Program-made: the position numbers and the translations under genes
Shown here: positions 7,326-17,263 of the stretch, piece by piece
Numbering within the stretch: position 1 is the first letter of the stretch
Layout of the letters: the number at the start of each line of letters is the position of its first letter
Notes under the pieces: generated by a model
Database searches by the model: none
The model's input: only the letters and a program-made list of their open reading frames with translations
What the model was told of the DNA's origin: nothing
Origin: Barnesiella viscericola DSM 18177
GTDB taxonomy: Bacteria > Bacteroidota > Bacteroidia > Bacteroidales > Barnesiellaceae
Length of the DNA: 64,000 bases
Direction of reading: 5' to 3'
Assembly: GCF_000512915.1 (NCBI RefSeq)
Contig: NZ_CP007034.1
Coordinates: 2,046,001 to 2,110,000 of the forward strand

Positions 7326-9305
7326 TTAGCGGGGTTGATAACCTATGTATTTGCCGGTGAGGCTGTTGCTCATAAGGTATTGAGCTGTTTGCAATATCGA
7401 GAAGGAGTAGTCGCGCAGCGACTGGCGGGCGGATTCGTCGGTCACGCCACCGCTTTGCTCAATGGCACGCTTGTGCGACAGCAGCCACTCCTGGTTATCC
7501 TTGGGCTTGTAGATGTAGAAGAGCGAATCGTTCACGCAGCCGATGGCATCGTCGGAGGTAAAGACCACCGCTGGCCGTTTTTCCCGCAGCAGGTCTACGC
7601 CGAACCCGTTGTTGGTGTAGTCGATGTGGAGCAGTCCCAGCAGTGTGGGGGCGATGTCGGTCTGTCCACCCAAGTCGTCGATTTGACGGGGCTCGATCGA
7701 CGAGGGGGCGTAGATGAGCAACGGCACGTGGTTGAAACTGAGCGGCATGTCGCTGCGGGGAGTCCCCACGATTTTCCCGTGGTCGCCCACGAACACGAAG
7801 ATGGTGTTGTCGAACCACTCCTCCTGGCGGGCCTGCTCGATGAACTCCTGCAACGCATGGTTGGCAAACTCGACAATGCGCAACTCGTCGGTCTTGTTGC
7901 GGGCCTTGAAATCGGCCGGAACCACATAGGGCGGATGGTTGCTGACACTCAGCAGGGCGGCGAAGAAGGGCTTGCCCTCGCGGGCCGTTTGGGTAAGCAC
8001 CGGCAGGGCATACTGGTAGAGGAAGTCGTCCTGTACGCCAAAACTGTTCACCACCTTCTCCCTGGGGTAGTCCTCCTGGGCAAAGATGCGGTCGAACCCG
8101 TTGGTGCGCAGATAGCCGTTCATGTTGTCATACTGCGACTCGTGGGTCATGAAGAAGAGTGTCGTGTACCCGTTGTCCTGCAAGATGGTGGGCAGCCCGG
8201 CAAAGAAGGGAATAACCGCCCCCTTCATCGAGTTGCGTTTCATCAGGGCCGGGTAGGAGTAGAGCGTCGAGTGAATGGCGTGGTTGGTATGCGTGCCGGC
8301 CGAGAAGAAGCGATTGAAACAGAGCGATTTCGTGGCAAGCGTGTCGAGGAAGGGGGTCAAGTGCCAGGGGTTCCCGAAGTGTCCCATCAGCTCGGCCGAC
8401 ATCGACTCCATGAAGACAAGCACCACATTCTGTCGCGTAGGCTCTCCCGGATTCTCCACCCGGCGGGCGATGGGCGAGACGTCGGGCAGCGAGTCGGTGA
8501 TGTGCAGCTCCTGGCGCACCCGGGCGATAGCCTCCCGGTCGTCCATGAGGTCGATTTCCCGGTTCTCCGATTTCGAGGCCTCCAACCAGCTGCGCAGCAG
8601 GTTGAACGACGGGCTCACTCCCAACTGGTTCAGAAACGTGTTGTTGCAATAGTAGGCCGCGCTCACCTTGATGGGGTTGTAACCCACCCGTCCCCGTATG
8701 CCGAAGAGGCAGCCGCCAATCAGGACAATCGAGGCCAGCAGGGTGAGCACCTCGTTGCGCCAGTGGAATTTCTCGGCCGCGATCCGTTGCAGGTCGCGGC
8801 TGGTGCGTTTGCGCAACAGATGGGCCAGGTAGACGAAGAGTACCGATAGTGCGAGGAACAGGACGAAGGCCACGATGTAGGAGAACTCGCCAAACATAAG
8901 GCCCAGGGTCGTGCCCGTGTAGCCGAACCAGTTGAATATCGAGGCGTTGATGTGTTTGAAGAAGTAGGCAAAGTAGGGAATGTCGGAGGCCGAGATGGCA
9001 AAGGCCAGCACATAAAAGAGGGAGAAGAAGATATTGACCGCCCGGAACAGACCGCGGCCGTAATACCCCATCAGGGCGCAGATCGACACCACCGTGAGGG
9101 GCAGAATCATGATGTAGCAGGCCACTACGTTGTCGAGCCAGAGTCCGCGGACGAAGGCTTCGGCCCGGGTGAGGAACGACAGATTTTCGCCTGCCAGGTA
9201 GTCATAGCCTTGCAGGAACAGAATCCATCGGAATGCCGCAAAGAAGAGGAGCCCCAGCAAATGTATCGATACCAGATAACGCAGGGCATATAAATATCGT
9301 TTCAT
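7326..9305 (-). CDS. LTA synthase family sulfatase-fold membrane enzyme
   Basis: A 659-residue protein with about five N-terminal membrane helices (to residue about 165) and a periplasmic alkaline-phosphatase/sulfatase-fold domain from about residue 290. Motifs: metal-binding NVVLVFMESMSAE, the catalytic Thr region SAGTHTNHAIHSTLYS near residue 335, and FVFVGDHGKIVG near the C-terminal third. In Gram-negatives this family transfers phosphoglycerol or phosphoethanolamine to lipids or glycans. It precedes the ABC importer genes by 12 bases, so cotranscription is likely although no functional link is obvious. Confidence 0.87.
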   Translation of the reverse strand: MKRYLYALRYLVSIHLLGLLFFAAFRWILFLQGYDYLAGENLSFLTRAEAFVRGLWLDNVVACYIMILPLTVVSICALMGYYGRGLFRAVNIFFSLFYVLAFAISASDIPYFAYFFKHINASIFNWFGYTGTTLGLMFGEFSYIVAFVLFLALSVLFVYLAHLLRKRTSRDLQRIAAEKFHWRNEVLTLLASIVLIGGCLFGIRGRVGYNPIKVSAAYYCNNTFLNQLGVSPSFNLLRSWLEASKSENREIDLMDDREAIARVRQELHITDSLPDVSPIARRVENPGEPTRQNVVLVFMESMSAELMGHFGNPWHLTPFLDTLATKSLCFNRFFSAGTHTNHAIHSTLYSYPALMKRNSMKGAVIPFFAGLPTILQDNGYTTLFFMTHESQYDNMNGYLRTNGFDRIFAQEDYPREKVVNSFGVQDDFLYQYALPVLTQTAREGKPFFAALLSVSNHPPYVVPADFKARNKTDELRIVEFANHALQEFIEQARQEEWFDNTIFVFVGDHGKIVGTPRSDMPLSFNHVPLLIYAPSSIEPRQIDDLGGQTDIAPTLLGLLHIDYTNNGFGVDLLREKRPAVVFTSDDAIGCVNDSLFYIYKPKDNQEWLLSHKRAIEQSGGVTDESARQSLRDYSFSILQTAQYLMSNSLTGKYIGYQPR

Positions 9306-9328
9306 CGGTCGTGTATGGTTAAACGGTC

Positions 9329-9336
9329 CAAAGATA
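9329..9336 (-). promoter_or_regulatory. Candidate -7 element of the LTA-synthase-like gene
   Basis: Minus-strand TATCTTTG, matching TAnnTTTG, 24 bases before the ATG at 9305. It would drive this gene and probably the three ABC genes after it. Confidence 0.45.
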
Positions 9337-9382
9337 GTGAACTCTCTTCATTCTTCCCAGTCGCGAGGCGAATAAGGCGCCG

Positions 9383-10093
9383 TTACCGGGCCGTGATGTG
9401 GAAACAGCCCTGGCGTATCTCGTATTTCACATAGCACTTGTGCTGCTTGCGCAGGTCGTAGAGCACCTCGCCCAGCAGCAGACGCAGGCGGTCGGAGGGG
9501 ACGAAGCAGGTCGAGTCGGTCACGTTGTAGCGGTTGTAGGCAATGTCGAAGGTGGTGCCGTAGCGGTGGGCCGAGTTTTCGCTGGCGTTGGTGTTGCGGC
9601 GGCGCAGCGAGCGTATCGACTCGTCGGAGCGCAGGGCGCTGGTGAGAATGATTTGTCGGCCACCGGCACCCCGGCTGGCCAGGGAGTCGTTGAAATTCTT
9701 CCCGATGGTCATGAGCAGCCATTTGGTGCGGGGTGTGAGATAGGGAATGGAGTGGGTGAGCTTGTCGACGGTGTAGTATTCGCAGCTGTCGATTTTGGCC
9801 AGTTTCCAGAAACCCATCTGACGGGCTTCGTCGAGCGATTCGAGCGGTTCGATACCGTTTTTGCGGGCGATGGCCAGGTGTCTGTCGTTGAGGTCGTTGA
9901 ACAGCTTTCGGAAACTGGTGTACTGTATGGGACTTTTCCGCCAGCCGGTGGTGCGGGGTTGGGTCTGCTGTTTCATCTCGAAGGTATCGATGAGGGTACT
10001 CTCGGGGTAGTCGGGCTCGACCTGCTTGCCTTTGCAGCCGGCGATGAGGAGGGTGGCGAAGATAAAGACGAGGGGGAGTAGGGTGTGACGCAT
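9383..10093 (-). CDS. DUF5715 lipoprotein, M15/VanY-like peptidase fold
   Basis: A 236-residue lipoprotein (lipobox LLIAGC, Cys 19). The C-terminal half resembles zinc D-Ala-D-Ala peptidases of the M15/VanY group: SAHRYGTTFDIAYNRY near residue 172-187 supplies the HxxxxxxD metal motif and CFHIT near the end supplies the third His. The region ILTSALRSDESIRSLRRRN before it is the usual substrate-loop segment. It matches what is catalogued as DUF5715. Likely an envelope peptidase acting on peptidoglycan stems, though activity is inferred. It follows the nitroreductase gene by 22 bases. Confidence 0.78.
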   Translation of the reverse strand: MRHTLLPLVFIFATLLIAGCKGKQVEPDYPESTLIDTFEMKQQTQPRTTGWRKSPIQYTSFRKLFNDLNDRHLAIARKNGIEPLESLDEARQMGFWKLAKIDSCEYYTVDKLTHSIPYLTPRTKWLLMTIGKNFNDSLASRGAGGRQIILTSALRSDESIRSLRRRNTNASENSAHRYGTTFDIAYNRYNVTDSTCFVPSDRLRLLLGEVLYDLRKQHKCYVKYEIRQGCFHITAR

Positions 10094-10115
10094 GAGTGAG
10101 GGGCTTTTCCGGGGG

Positions 10116-10727
10116 TTATTGAGCCGGATAGCCGACCGTCTGTGTCAATATCGCTTTTTGTCGTTCGTTCAGATTCAAGACCTGGGCCAGTTCGGCGGCA
10201 TCGAACGAGCCGCGCACCACGCTGCCCAGTCCGGCCGAGGCGCAGTAGAGGTAGATGTTCTGGACAATGCAGCCGCAGTCGACAAACATCATGTCGTTGC
10301 CCGGCGCCTTGTCGAGGTCGGCCACGAAGACGATGTTGAGCGGAGCCGTCTGGGCAAAGGGTTGCTTGCCCGCACTGTGGCGGAAGTCGCCGGCGGCCAC
10401 CTGGTTCAGCACGTTTTGGCGGGCGTCGTAGGTGTAGACCCCTTGGGCGGTGATGACATAGAGCGAAATCTCCTGCCGGTTGAGAGCCGAGGGTGCCGTG
10501 CGCTTATCCTCGCGGTTGTAGCCCCAGGCGGCCCACAGCAGGTTGGAGAGTGTTTGCGGTTCGATAGCCCGGTCGGTGTCGAACTGGCGGGTCGATGCCC
10601 GTTGGGCGAGAGCCTGCATGAGCGGCAGTCCTCCCTCTTTCTGCGGAGTGGGGAGCTCGATATTCTGTGCCGAGGCCAAGAGCGGCCCGGCTATGAGGAG
10701 CGAAAGGAATAAGCCTTTGATTTTCAT
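10116..10727 (-). CDS. Exported nitroreductase-family protein (SagB-like)
   Basis: A 203-residue protein with an N-terminal signal peptide (MKIKGLFLSLLIAGPLLASA) and a nitroreductase-fold domain: RASTRQFDTDRAIEPQTLSN, LLWAAWGYNR, and the C-terminal VGYPAQ tail. Nitroreductases bind FMN and reduce diverse substrates with NAD(P)H; members with signal peptides are common in Bacteroidota and their electron donor is unclear. An upstream Met giving 18 more residues would spoil the signal peptide, so the start at 10727 is used. First gene of a likely two-gene unit with the DUF5715 protein. Confidence 0.87.
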   Translation of the reverse strand: MKIKGLFLSLLIAGPLLASAQNIELPTPQKEGGLPLMQALAQRASTRQFDTDRAIEPQTLSNLLWAAWGYNREDKRTAPSALNRQEISLYVITAQGVYTYDARQNVLNQVAAGDFRHSAGKQPFAQTAPLNIVFVADLDKAPGNDMMFVDCGCIVQNIYLYCASAGLGSVVRGSFDAAELAQVLNLNERQKAILTQTVGYPAQ

Positions 10728-10752
10728 GTTGCTTGGTTTTGAGTGTGACAAG

Positions 10753-10760
10753 CAAAGATA
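10753..10760 (-). promoter_or_regulatory. Candidate -7 element of the nitroreductase gene
   Basis: Minus-strand TATCTTTG, 26 bases before the ATG at 10727, fits the Bacteroidota consensus. It also supports the shorter start, since the longer one (10781) would lie upstream of it. Confidence 0.45.
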
Positions 10761-10883
10761 GCAATTTATTCGGTAGGGCACGCCAATAAAAATGCAAAAA
10801 TTATCAAAGTCGAAGAAAATAAAAGAGTTACCCCGTGGGGATTCGGGGCGAAAGTTGTACCTTTACCCCACATTTCCCAGACG

Positions 10884-12113
10884 ATGAAAACGAGTGCGTT
10901 TATGAAGATACGACTATTCGTGGCAGCGATAGTGGCCGCCTGGTGGGTGGGCGTGAGCGCCCAGGTGCCCGGGCGGGATTCGTTGCAGGTGAGCCTGCTG
11001 ACCTGCGGCCCCGGCACAGAGGTGTATGAGCTGTTCGGCCATTCGGCCCTGCGGGTCAGGCAGCCGGGCCCCCGTGGTTTTGACTACGTATTCAACTACG
11101 GCATGTTCAACTTCAACGCCCCGGCCTTTGTGTGGCGCTTCACCAAGGGCGAAACCGACTATTGTCTGGGAGTGAACGACTTTCGCGACTTCCTGTTCAA
11201 CTACGTCATGCGTGAGTCGAGGGTAGACGAGCAGGTGCTCAATCTCACGCCCGAGCAGAGCGAAGCCTTGTTTGAAGCCCTGTTGGAGAATGCCCGCCCC
11301 GAGAATCGGGTCTATCGCTACAACTTCCTGTTCGACAACTGTGCCACCCGTCCCCGCAACATGGTCGAGGCGACCCTCGACAACCGGGTGCGCTATCGCG
11401 AGCCCGAGGGGGTATTGCCCACTTTTCGCGAGGAGATCGACCGCTATGCCGAGCGTTGCCCGTGGCTCATCTTCGGGATAGACCTGGCGCTGGGCAGCGG
11501 GCTGGACCGCCCCATGACCTATCGGGAGCAGATGTTTGGCCCCGAGGTATTGAAAGAGGCTTTTGCCCGGGCCGAGATACAGCTCTCGCCCGACTCGGCT
11601 GCCGTGCCGCTGGTGAGCCGCACCGAGGTACTCTACGACCCCGAGACTCCGGCCTTGCCCGGCATCACCCCGTTTTACCTCACTCCACTCTTTTTCGCCT
11701 GGCTGTTGCTGGCGGTGGTCGCCGGTGTTTCGGTCTACGACATCAGGCGGGGCCGTTGCTCCCGGGTGTTCGACACGGTGCTGTTCACCCTCTACGGATT
11801 GGGCGGTGTGATTATCTTCTTTCTGGTGTTTGTCTCGGTACACCCGGCCACCTCACCCAACTACTCCGCCTTCTGGTTGCACCCCCTGTGGTTGCTGGTG
11901 GCTCTTTTTATTTGGTTTAAATCTCTTAAAAAAATCGTCAGATACTATCATTTTGCTAACTTTGCGGGGCTGTTGATATTCCTGTTGCTCTGGCATTGGA
12001 TTCCACAGCAGTTCAACACGGCATTCATTCCGCTGGTGCTGGTGTTGATTTTGCGCTCGTTTACCGCCTTGTGGGTGGGGCGCAGAGAGAAAAGCGGGAC
12101 TGAACAGGTATGA
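10884..12113 (+). CDS. DUF4105 membrane protein, Lnb-like lipoprotein acyltransferase candidate
   Basis: A 409-residue protein with an N-terminal signal or anchor, a periplasmic DUF4105 domain and about five C-terminal membrane helices (from about residue 260). DUF4105 is an NlpC/P60-like papain-fold family; here the paired catalytic candidates are His 53 in ELFGHSALRV and Cys 153 in FLFDNCATRP. From general knowledge, DUF4105 proteins of Bacteroides have been proposed as the lipoprotein N-acyltransferase (Lnb); I have not verified orthology for this one. It overlaps the PafA-like gene by 4 bases (ATGA), so the two are translated together. Confidence 0.8.
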   Translation: MKTSAFMKIRLFVAAIVAAWWVGVSAQVPGRDSLQVSLLTCGPGTEVYELFGHSALRVRQPGPRGFDYVFNYGMFNFNAPAFVWRFTKGETDYCLGVNDFRDFLFNYVMRESRVDEQVLNLTPEQSEALFEALLENARPENRVYRYNFLFDNCATRPRNMVEATLDNRVRYREPEGVLPTFREEIDRYAERCPWLIFGIDLALGSGLDRPMTYREQMFGPEVLKEAFARAEIQLSPDSAAVPLVSRTEVLYDPETPALPGITPFYLTPLFFAWLLLAVVAGVSVYDIRRGRCSRVFDTVLFTLYGLGGVIIFFLVFVSVHPATSPNYSAFWLHPLWLLVALFIWFKSLKKIVRYYHFANFAGLLIFLLLWHWIPQQFNTAFIPLVLVLILRSFTALWVGRREKSGTEQV

Positions 12114-13693
12114 AAAATAAGGTATTAGCAACACTCCTCTTTTCGCTGCTGGTTGTACCCCTGGTGCAGTCGGCCGACCATGCCCCCCGTCTGGTGGTGG
12201 GGATTACGGTTGACCAGTTGCGCACCGACTATCTGGTTGCCTTGCAGAATCTTTTCGGCGAGAAGGGCTTCAAACGGCTCATGGCGCAAGGGGTGGTTTG
12301 CGAAAATTTGGTTTACGACTATCCCAATGTCGACAAGGCTTCGGCCACGGCGACACTCTATACGGGCACGATGCCCTTTTTTCACGGCATTCCTTCGGAA
12401 CGGTTCTTCAACACCGCCTTCCAGCGCGAAGAGCTCATCTTGAACGACCCTTCCAAAATCGGGAACTACACGCAGGAGACCTTCTCGCCCGAGCGAATCA
12501 GGACCTCGACCATCAGCGATGAGGTGAAAATCGTGAGCGGTGGTCTGGGGCGTGTGTATGCCGTGGCTCCCGATGCCCAGCAGTCGATTATCAGCGCGGG
12601 GCATGCCGGAAACTGTGCCTTCTGGATTAACGACCGCAACGGCAAATGGGCCACGACTACCTACTATCGCGACGTGCCGGCCTATGTCGAGCAGTTCAAC
12701 TATGTGCGCTCGCTCTCGGTGCGGGTCGATACGCTGGCCTGGACACCGGTCTATACCCCCGACCTCTACACGGCCATACCCTATCTGACCAACGATTTCT
12801 CATTCAAGCATACCTTTTCGCACGATAACCGCGATCGCTTTACGCAGTTCAAGACAACCGCACTGGTCAACCAGGAGGTGACCGATGTGGCGGTCGAGTT
12901 CCTCGACAAGGGGCTGCTGGGCCGGCGGGGTGTCCTCGACATGCTCAATGTGGGCTATACGGCCGGGGTCTATCTCGACAAGACCGTGCAGGAGTATGGC
13001 TTGGAGTTGCAGGACACCTATGTGCGCCTCGACCGCGACATAGCCCGTCTGCTCGACGCCATAGACAAGCAGGTGGGGCTGGACCACACGGTGGTGTTCC
13101 TGGCCTCGACCGGCTATTTCAAGGGCGAAGCCAAGGAGTCGCCCATCTACAACATACCCTCGGGTGAGTTCTATCCGCGTCGCGCCGTGGCCTTGCTGAA
13201 CGTCTATCTGATGGCAATTTACGGGCAGGGCGACTGGGTGACGGGTTACCAGAACCGACAGATATTCCTGAATCGCAAGCTCATCAAGGAGCGTGACCTC
13301 GATGCCGACGAGATGCGCAACAAGGCAGCCTCGTTTCTCATTCAGATGGCCGGTGTGCAGGACGTCTACACCTCGCAACGCCTCTTGCTGAGCCACGGTA
13401 CCGACCGGCTGGCCGCCATGCGCAACGGCTATTGTCCCAAACTCTCGGGCGACCTCGTGCTCGACCTTTGCCCCGGGTGGGAGGTTGTTTATGAGGACAA
13501 CAACGACACCCGCGAGTATGTGCGCATCAATGCTATTCCGGCCCCCTGTTTTATCCTGGCTCCCGACGTGAAGCCGGTACACATCACCACGCCCGTGCGG
13601 GCTACGGCCATCGCCCCCACCGTTTCGCGCCTGTTGCGCATTCGTTCGCCCAACGGTTCTTCCGAATCTCCGCTCTCCGAAATACAATACTAA
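12110..13693 (+). CDS. PafA-like alkaline-phosphatase-fold protein with lost active site
   Basis: A 527-residue exported protein (signal peptide ending VQSADHA) of the PafA/alkaline phosphatase superfamily: LVVGITVDQLRTDYL (Asp 35), LYTGTMPFFHGI (84-94), AGHAGNCAFWIND (163-175), RLDRDIARLLDAID, IAPTVSRLL near the end. Most catalytic positions expected from PafA are replaced: the KxR pair region reads PDAQQS (154-159), the TDxxGH ligand motif reads NVGYTAGVYL (280-289), the DHG ligand motif reads ASTGY (332-336), and the late THVP reads NAIP. The fold is clear but hydrolase activity is doubtful. It is coupled to the DUF4105 gene. Confidence 0.82.
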   Translation: MKNKVLATLLFSLLVVPLVQSADHAPRLVVGITVDQLRTDYLVALQNLFGEKGFKRLMAQGVVCENLVYDYPNVDKASATATLYTGTMPFFHGIPSERFFNTAFQREELILNDPSKIGNYTQETFSPERIRTSTISDEVKIVSGGLGRVYAVAPDAQQSIISAGHAGNCAFWINDRNGKWATTTYYRDVPAYVEQFNYVRSLSVRVDTLAWTPVYTPDLYTAIPYLTNDFSFKHTFSHDNRDRFTQFKTTALVNQEVTDVAVEFLDKGLLGRRGVLDMLNVGYTAGVYLDKTVQEYGLELQDTYVRLDRDIARLLDAIDKQVGLDHTVVFLASTGYFKGEAKESPIYNIPSGEFYPRRAVALLNVYLMAIYGQGDWVTGYQNRQIFLNRKLIKERDLDADEMRNKAASFLIQMAGVQDVYTSQRLLLSHGTDRLAAMRNGYCPKLSGDLVLDLCPGWEVVYEDNNDTREYVRINAIPAPCFILAPDVKPVHITTPVRATAIAPTVSRLLRIRSPNGSSESPLSEIQY

Positions 13694-13701
13694 TCAGTTC
13701 C

Positions 13702-13736
13702 TTTTTGCGGAGTTAGCAAAATTTGCATTATTTTTG
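13702..13736 (+). promoter_or_regulatory. Promoter of secA
   Basis: A T-rich TTTTTG ends at 13707 and TATTTTTG lies at 13729-13736, spacing 21 bases, consistent with the Bacteroidota promoter. The start codon is 64 bases downstream. Confidence 0.55.
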
Positions 13737-13800
13737 CAGGGGTAGAAATATCCCCTCACGGAGGAGGAACCCTTATTAACGAATAAAATAGACACTTTAT

Positions 13801-16800
13801 ATGGGATTTAACGATTTATTGAAAAAGATGTTCGGCAACAAGTCGCAGCGCGACTTGAAAGAGATAGAGCCCTATATCCAGAAGATAAAGGCCATATCGC
13901 CCGAACTCGAAAAACTGACAAACGATGAGTTGCGTCATCGTGTCGATGTAGTCAAGCAACACATTCAGGATACGGTCGCACCCGACCGCCAACGTGTTGC
14001 CGAACTTAAAGAGCATGTCGAGACTCTCGACTATGACAAACGCGAATCGACCTGGGAAGAGATTGACAAAATTGAAAAGGAGATTCTGAAAAAGATTGAA
14101 AAGGTTCTCGACGAGTCGCTGCCCGAGGTTTTTGCCATCGTGAAGGAGACCGCCCGCCGGTTCTGCAACAATGCGACCATCGAGGTGACGGCCAACGATT
14201 TCGACCGCAGCCTGGCCGTAGACCACGATTTCGTTCACATCGAGGGCGACAAAGCCATCTATGTGAACCACTGGATGGCCGGCGGCAACGAAGTGGTGTG
14301 GGACATGGTACACTACGACGTGCAGCTGATTGGTGGCGTGGTGCTGCATAAGGGTAAAATCGCCGAGATGGCTACCGGTGAGGGTAAAACACTGGTAGCT
14401 ACCTTGCCGGTATTCCTCAACGCCCTCTCGGGCAACGGCGTGCATGTGGTGACGGTCAACGACTACCTGTCGAAACGTGACTCGGAGTGGATGGGTCCGC
14501 TCTACATGTTCCACGGTCTGTCGGTCGACTGCATCGACAAGCACGAGCCCAACTCCGAAGCCCGTCGCAATGCCTACAACGCCGATATTACCTTCGGTAC
14601 CAACAACGAGTTCGGTTTCGACTACCTGCGTGACAACATGGCCAGTTCGCCGCTCGACCTGGTACAACGCATGCACAACTACGCCATTGTCGATGAGGTC
14701 GACTCGGTGTTGATCGATGATGCCCGTACTCCGTTGATTATTTCGGGTCCCACCCCCAAGGGCGATGACCAGATGTTCGAGCAGTTCCAACCCAAGGTCG
14801 AGGAGCTGGTCAAGATGCAGCGCACCTTGATTACGAAACTGCTGGCCGAGGCCAAATCCAAGATTGCCTCGGACGACAAGAAGACGCGCGAAGAGGGAGC
14901 CGTGCTGCTCTACCGCTGCTTCAAAGGTCTGCCCAAGAACGGAGCCCTCATCAAATACCTGAGCGAGCCGGGTATCAAACCCCTCTTGCTCGAGACCGAG
15001 GCCATCTACATGGCCGACAACAACCGTCGCATGCCCGAGATTACCGATGACCTCTACTTCGTCATCGACGAGAAGAACAACAGCATTGACCTCACCGATA
15101 AGGGTATCGATGTGATGACCGGCAAGTCGGACGACCCCAACTTCTTCGTGTTGCCCAACATCAGCGAAGAGCTCTCCGACCTCGAAAACCTGAACCTCTC
15201 GCCCGAGGAGAAGCAGAACCGCAAGGACGAACTGCTGCAAAACTACGCCATCAAGGCCGAGCGGGTTCACACCGTCAACCAGCTGTTGAAGGCCTATACC
15301 CTCTTCGAACTCAACGACCAGTATGTGGTTATCGACAACAAGGTGAAAATCGTCGACGAGCAGACCGGCCGTATCATGGAGGGGCGTCGCTACTCCGACG
15401 GTCTGCACCAGGCCATCGAAGCCAAGGAGCACGTGAAGGTCGAGGCTGCCACACAGACATTCGCCACCATCACCTTGCAGAACTACTTCCGCATGTATCA
15501 CAAGCTGGCCGGTATGACCGGTACCGCCGAGACTGAGGCCGGTGAGTTCTGGGACATCTATAAACTCGATGTGGTGACTATCCCCACCAACAAGCCGGTA
15601 GCCCGTATCGATATGGAAGACCGCGTCTACAAGACCAAGCGGGCCAAGTACAACGCCGTTATTGAAGAGATTGTGAAGATGGTCGAGGCCGGACGCCCCG
15701 TGCTCGTGGGTACCACCTCGGTCGAAATATCGGAGTTGCTGAGCCGTATGCTCACTCTGCGCAAGATCAAGCACAACGTGTTGAACGCCAAGTTGCACCA
15801 GCGCGAGGCCGAAATCGTGGCCCAGGCCGGACAGACGGGAACCGTGACCATTGCCACCAACATGGCCGGTCGTGGAACCGATATCAAGCTGTCGCCGGCC
15901 GTGCGTGCCGCCGGCGGTCTGGCCATCATCGGTACCGAGCGCCACGAGTCTCGACGGGTCGACCGTCAGTTGCGTGGTCGTGCCGGACGTCAGGGCGACC
16001 CGGGTTCTTCGGTATTCTTCGTTTCGTTCGAAGATACGGTGATGCGTCTGTTTGCTACCGACCGCGTGGTGAAGATGCTCGACCGTCTGGGTCTTAAAGA
16101 GGACGAAATGATCGAACACCGCCTGGTATCCAAGTCCATCGAGAATGCCCAGCGTCGCGTTGAAGAGAACAACTACGGTATCCGTAAACGGCTGCTCGAA
16201 TACGACGACGTGATGAACGCCCAGCGTAATGTCATCTACACCAAGCGTCACCACGCCTTGATGGGCGAGCGCATCGGCATCGATATCATGAACATGTTCT
16301 ACGACACCATCGAGTCGCTCGTCGAAGCCTATAACGGCAGCAACGACTACGAACCCCTGTCGATGGAGATGTTCAAGATCTTTGCCGTCGAAATGCCCTT
16401 CGACGAAGAACAATTCCGCTCGATGCGAAAGAGCGAGATTATCGACCGCCTCTACGACACGGTAGTGGCCACCTTCAAACGCAAGGGCGAACGCATGGCC
16501 GAGATTGCCAACATGAATATCAAACCCTTTGTTGAGCAACGGGGCCTGTCGACCGGTATGATACGGGTACCCATTACCGACGGCAAACGGGTGTTCGGTA
16601 TCGCCTGCGACCTGAACGAAGCCTACAAGAGCGAATCGCAGTCGGTCGTTAAGCAGTTCCAGAAAGCCGTGCTGCTCATGACCATCGACGAGGCCTGGAA
16701 AGAGCACCTGCGTGAACTCGACCAGTTGCGCCAGTCGGTACAGAATGCCAGCTACGAGCAGAAAGACCCGCTGTTAATCTACAAGCTCGAATCGTTCAAC

Positions 16801-17115
16801 CTCTTCAAGGAGATGGTCGAGACGATGAATCGCAAGGCCATTGCCATTCTCATGCGGGGTCAGATATACATTCAGGCTCCGCAAGACGTGCACGAGGCAG
16901 CTCCCGAGCGTCGGGAAGATTACAGCAAGTACCGCACGCAAAAGGACGAATATCCCGGTCAGTCGGCGCAGTCGGCACAGGCAGCCGCCGCAGCGGCACC
17001 CCAGCGTCCCCGGGTTACCGAGCCCATCAAGGCTGCACCCCGCGTAGGCCGTAACGATCCCTGCCCTTGCGGTAGCGGCAAGAAATACAAAAACTGTCAC
17101 GGGAGAGGCCTTTAA
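13801..17115 (+). CDS. secA: Protein translocase ATPase SecA
   Basis: An 1104-residue SecA, the motor that pushes preproteins through SecYEG. Walker A is MATGEGKT (about 189-196), the DEAD-box site is [12 protein letters not shown] near 297, and [12 protein letters not shown] and [14 protein letters not shown] mark the second nucleotide-binding domain. The C-terminus has a linker rich in Ala and Gln and ends in the zinc-binding SEC-C motif ([13 protein letters not shown]) that contacts SecB or ribosomes. It is longer than E. coli SecA (901 residues), as is usual in Bacteroidota, with insertions in the first half. It is monocistronic, closed by a strong terminator. Confidence 0.99.
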   Translation: MGFNDLLKKMFGNKSQRDLKEIEPYIQKIKAISPELEKLTNDELRHRVDVVKQHIQDTVAPDRQRVAELKEHVETLDYDKRESTWEEIDKIEKEILKKIEKVLDESLPEVFAIVKETARRFCNNATIEVTANDFDRSLAVDHDFVHIEGDKAIYVNHWMAGGNEVVWDMVHYDVQLIGGVVLHKGKIAEMATGEGKTLVATLPVFLNALSGNGVHVVTVNDYLSKRDSEWMGPLYMFHGLSVDCIDKHEPNSEARRNAYNADITFGTNNEFGFDYLRDNMASSPLDLVQRMHNYAIVDEVDSVLIDDARTPLIISGPTPKGDDQMFEQFQPKVEELVKMQRTLITKLLAEAKSKIASDDKKTREEGAVLLYRCFKGLPKNGALIKYLSEPGIKPLLLETEAIYMADNNRRMPEITDDLYFVIDEKNNSIDLTDKGIDVMTGKSDDPNFFVLPNISEELSDLENLNLSPEEKQNRKDELLQNYAIKAERVHTVNQLLKAYTLFELNDQYVVIDNKVKIVDEQTGRIMEGRRYSDGLHQAIEAKEHVKVEAATQTFATITLQNYFRMYHKLAGMTGTAETEAGEFWDIYKLDVVTIPTNKPVARIDMEDRVYKTKRAKYNAVIEEIVKMVEAGRPVLVGTTSVEISELLSRMLTLRKIKHNVLNAKLHQREAEIVAQAGQTGTVTIATNMAGRGTDIKLSPAVRAAGGLAIIGTERHESRRVDRQLRGRAGRQGDPGSSVFFVSFEDTVMRLFATDRVVKMLDRLGLKEDEMIEHRLVSKSIENAQRRVEENNYGIRKRLLEYDDVMNAQRNVIYTKRHHALMGERIGIDIMNMFYDTIESLVEAYNGSNDYEPLSMEMFKIFAVEMPFDEEQFRSMRKSEIIDRLYDTVVATFKRKGERMAEIANMNIKPFVEQRGLSTGMIRVPITDGKRVFGIACDLNEAYKSESQSVVKQFQKAVLLMTIDEAWKEHLRELDQLRQSVQNASYEQKDPLLIYKLESFNLFKEMVETMNRKAIAILMRGQIYIQAPQDVHEAAPERREDYSKYRTQKDEYPGQSAQSAQAAAAAAPQRPRVTEPIKAAPRVGRNDPCPCGSGKKYKNCHGRGL

Positions 17116-17137
17116 TCTCCCATTTGCCATACCCCGC

Positions 17138-17177
17138 AACCGGCGGCTCCCGCAAGGGAACCGCCGGTTGTATTTTT
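17138..17177 (+). terminator. Rho-independent terminator of secA
   Basis: A 14-bp stem (17138-17151 with 17156-17169, one mismatch) closes a GCAA tetraloop and is followed by a TATTTTTAG run. It marks the end of secA and the left limit of the AT-rich island. Confidence 0.85.
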
Positions 17178-17230
17178 AGGAGAGAGGGAAGAATCCTTGT
17201 AAGAATGGGGTAAATTCGATAAAAAACATT

Positions 17231-17263
17231 TATCTTCGCCTTATGAAACAGAACTCATTATGA
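17231..17263 (+). promoter_or_regulatory. R-M operon promoter candidate and six-codon leader ORF
   Basis: TATCTTCG at 17231-17238 is one base from the TAnnTTTG consensus. Five bases later a mini ORF (ATG at 17243, Met-Lys-Gln-Asn-Ser-Leu) ends with TGA at 17261-17263, overlapping the methyltransferase ATG at 17260 as ATGA. The arrangement could couple translation of the first gene to the leader; no -33 box is convincing. Confidence 0.35.

Noticed and set aside
13816-16707. A 963-codon open frame antisense to secA
   Set aside because: Shadow of codon bias in a GC-rich, highly expressed gene; no family match and secA itself is unmistakable.
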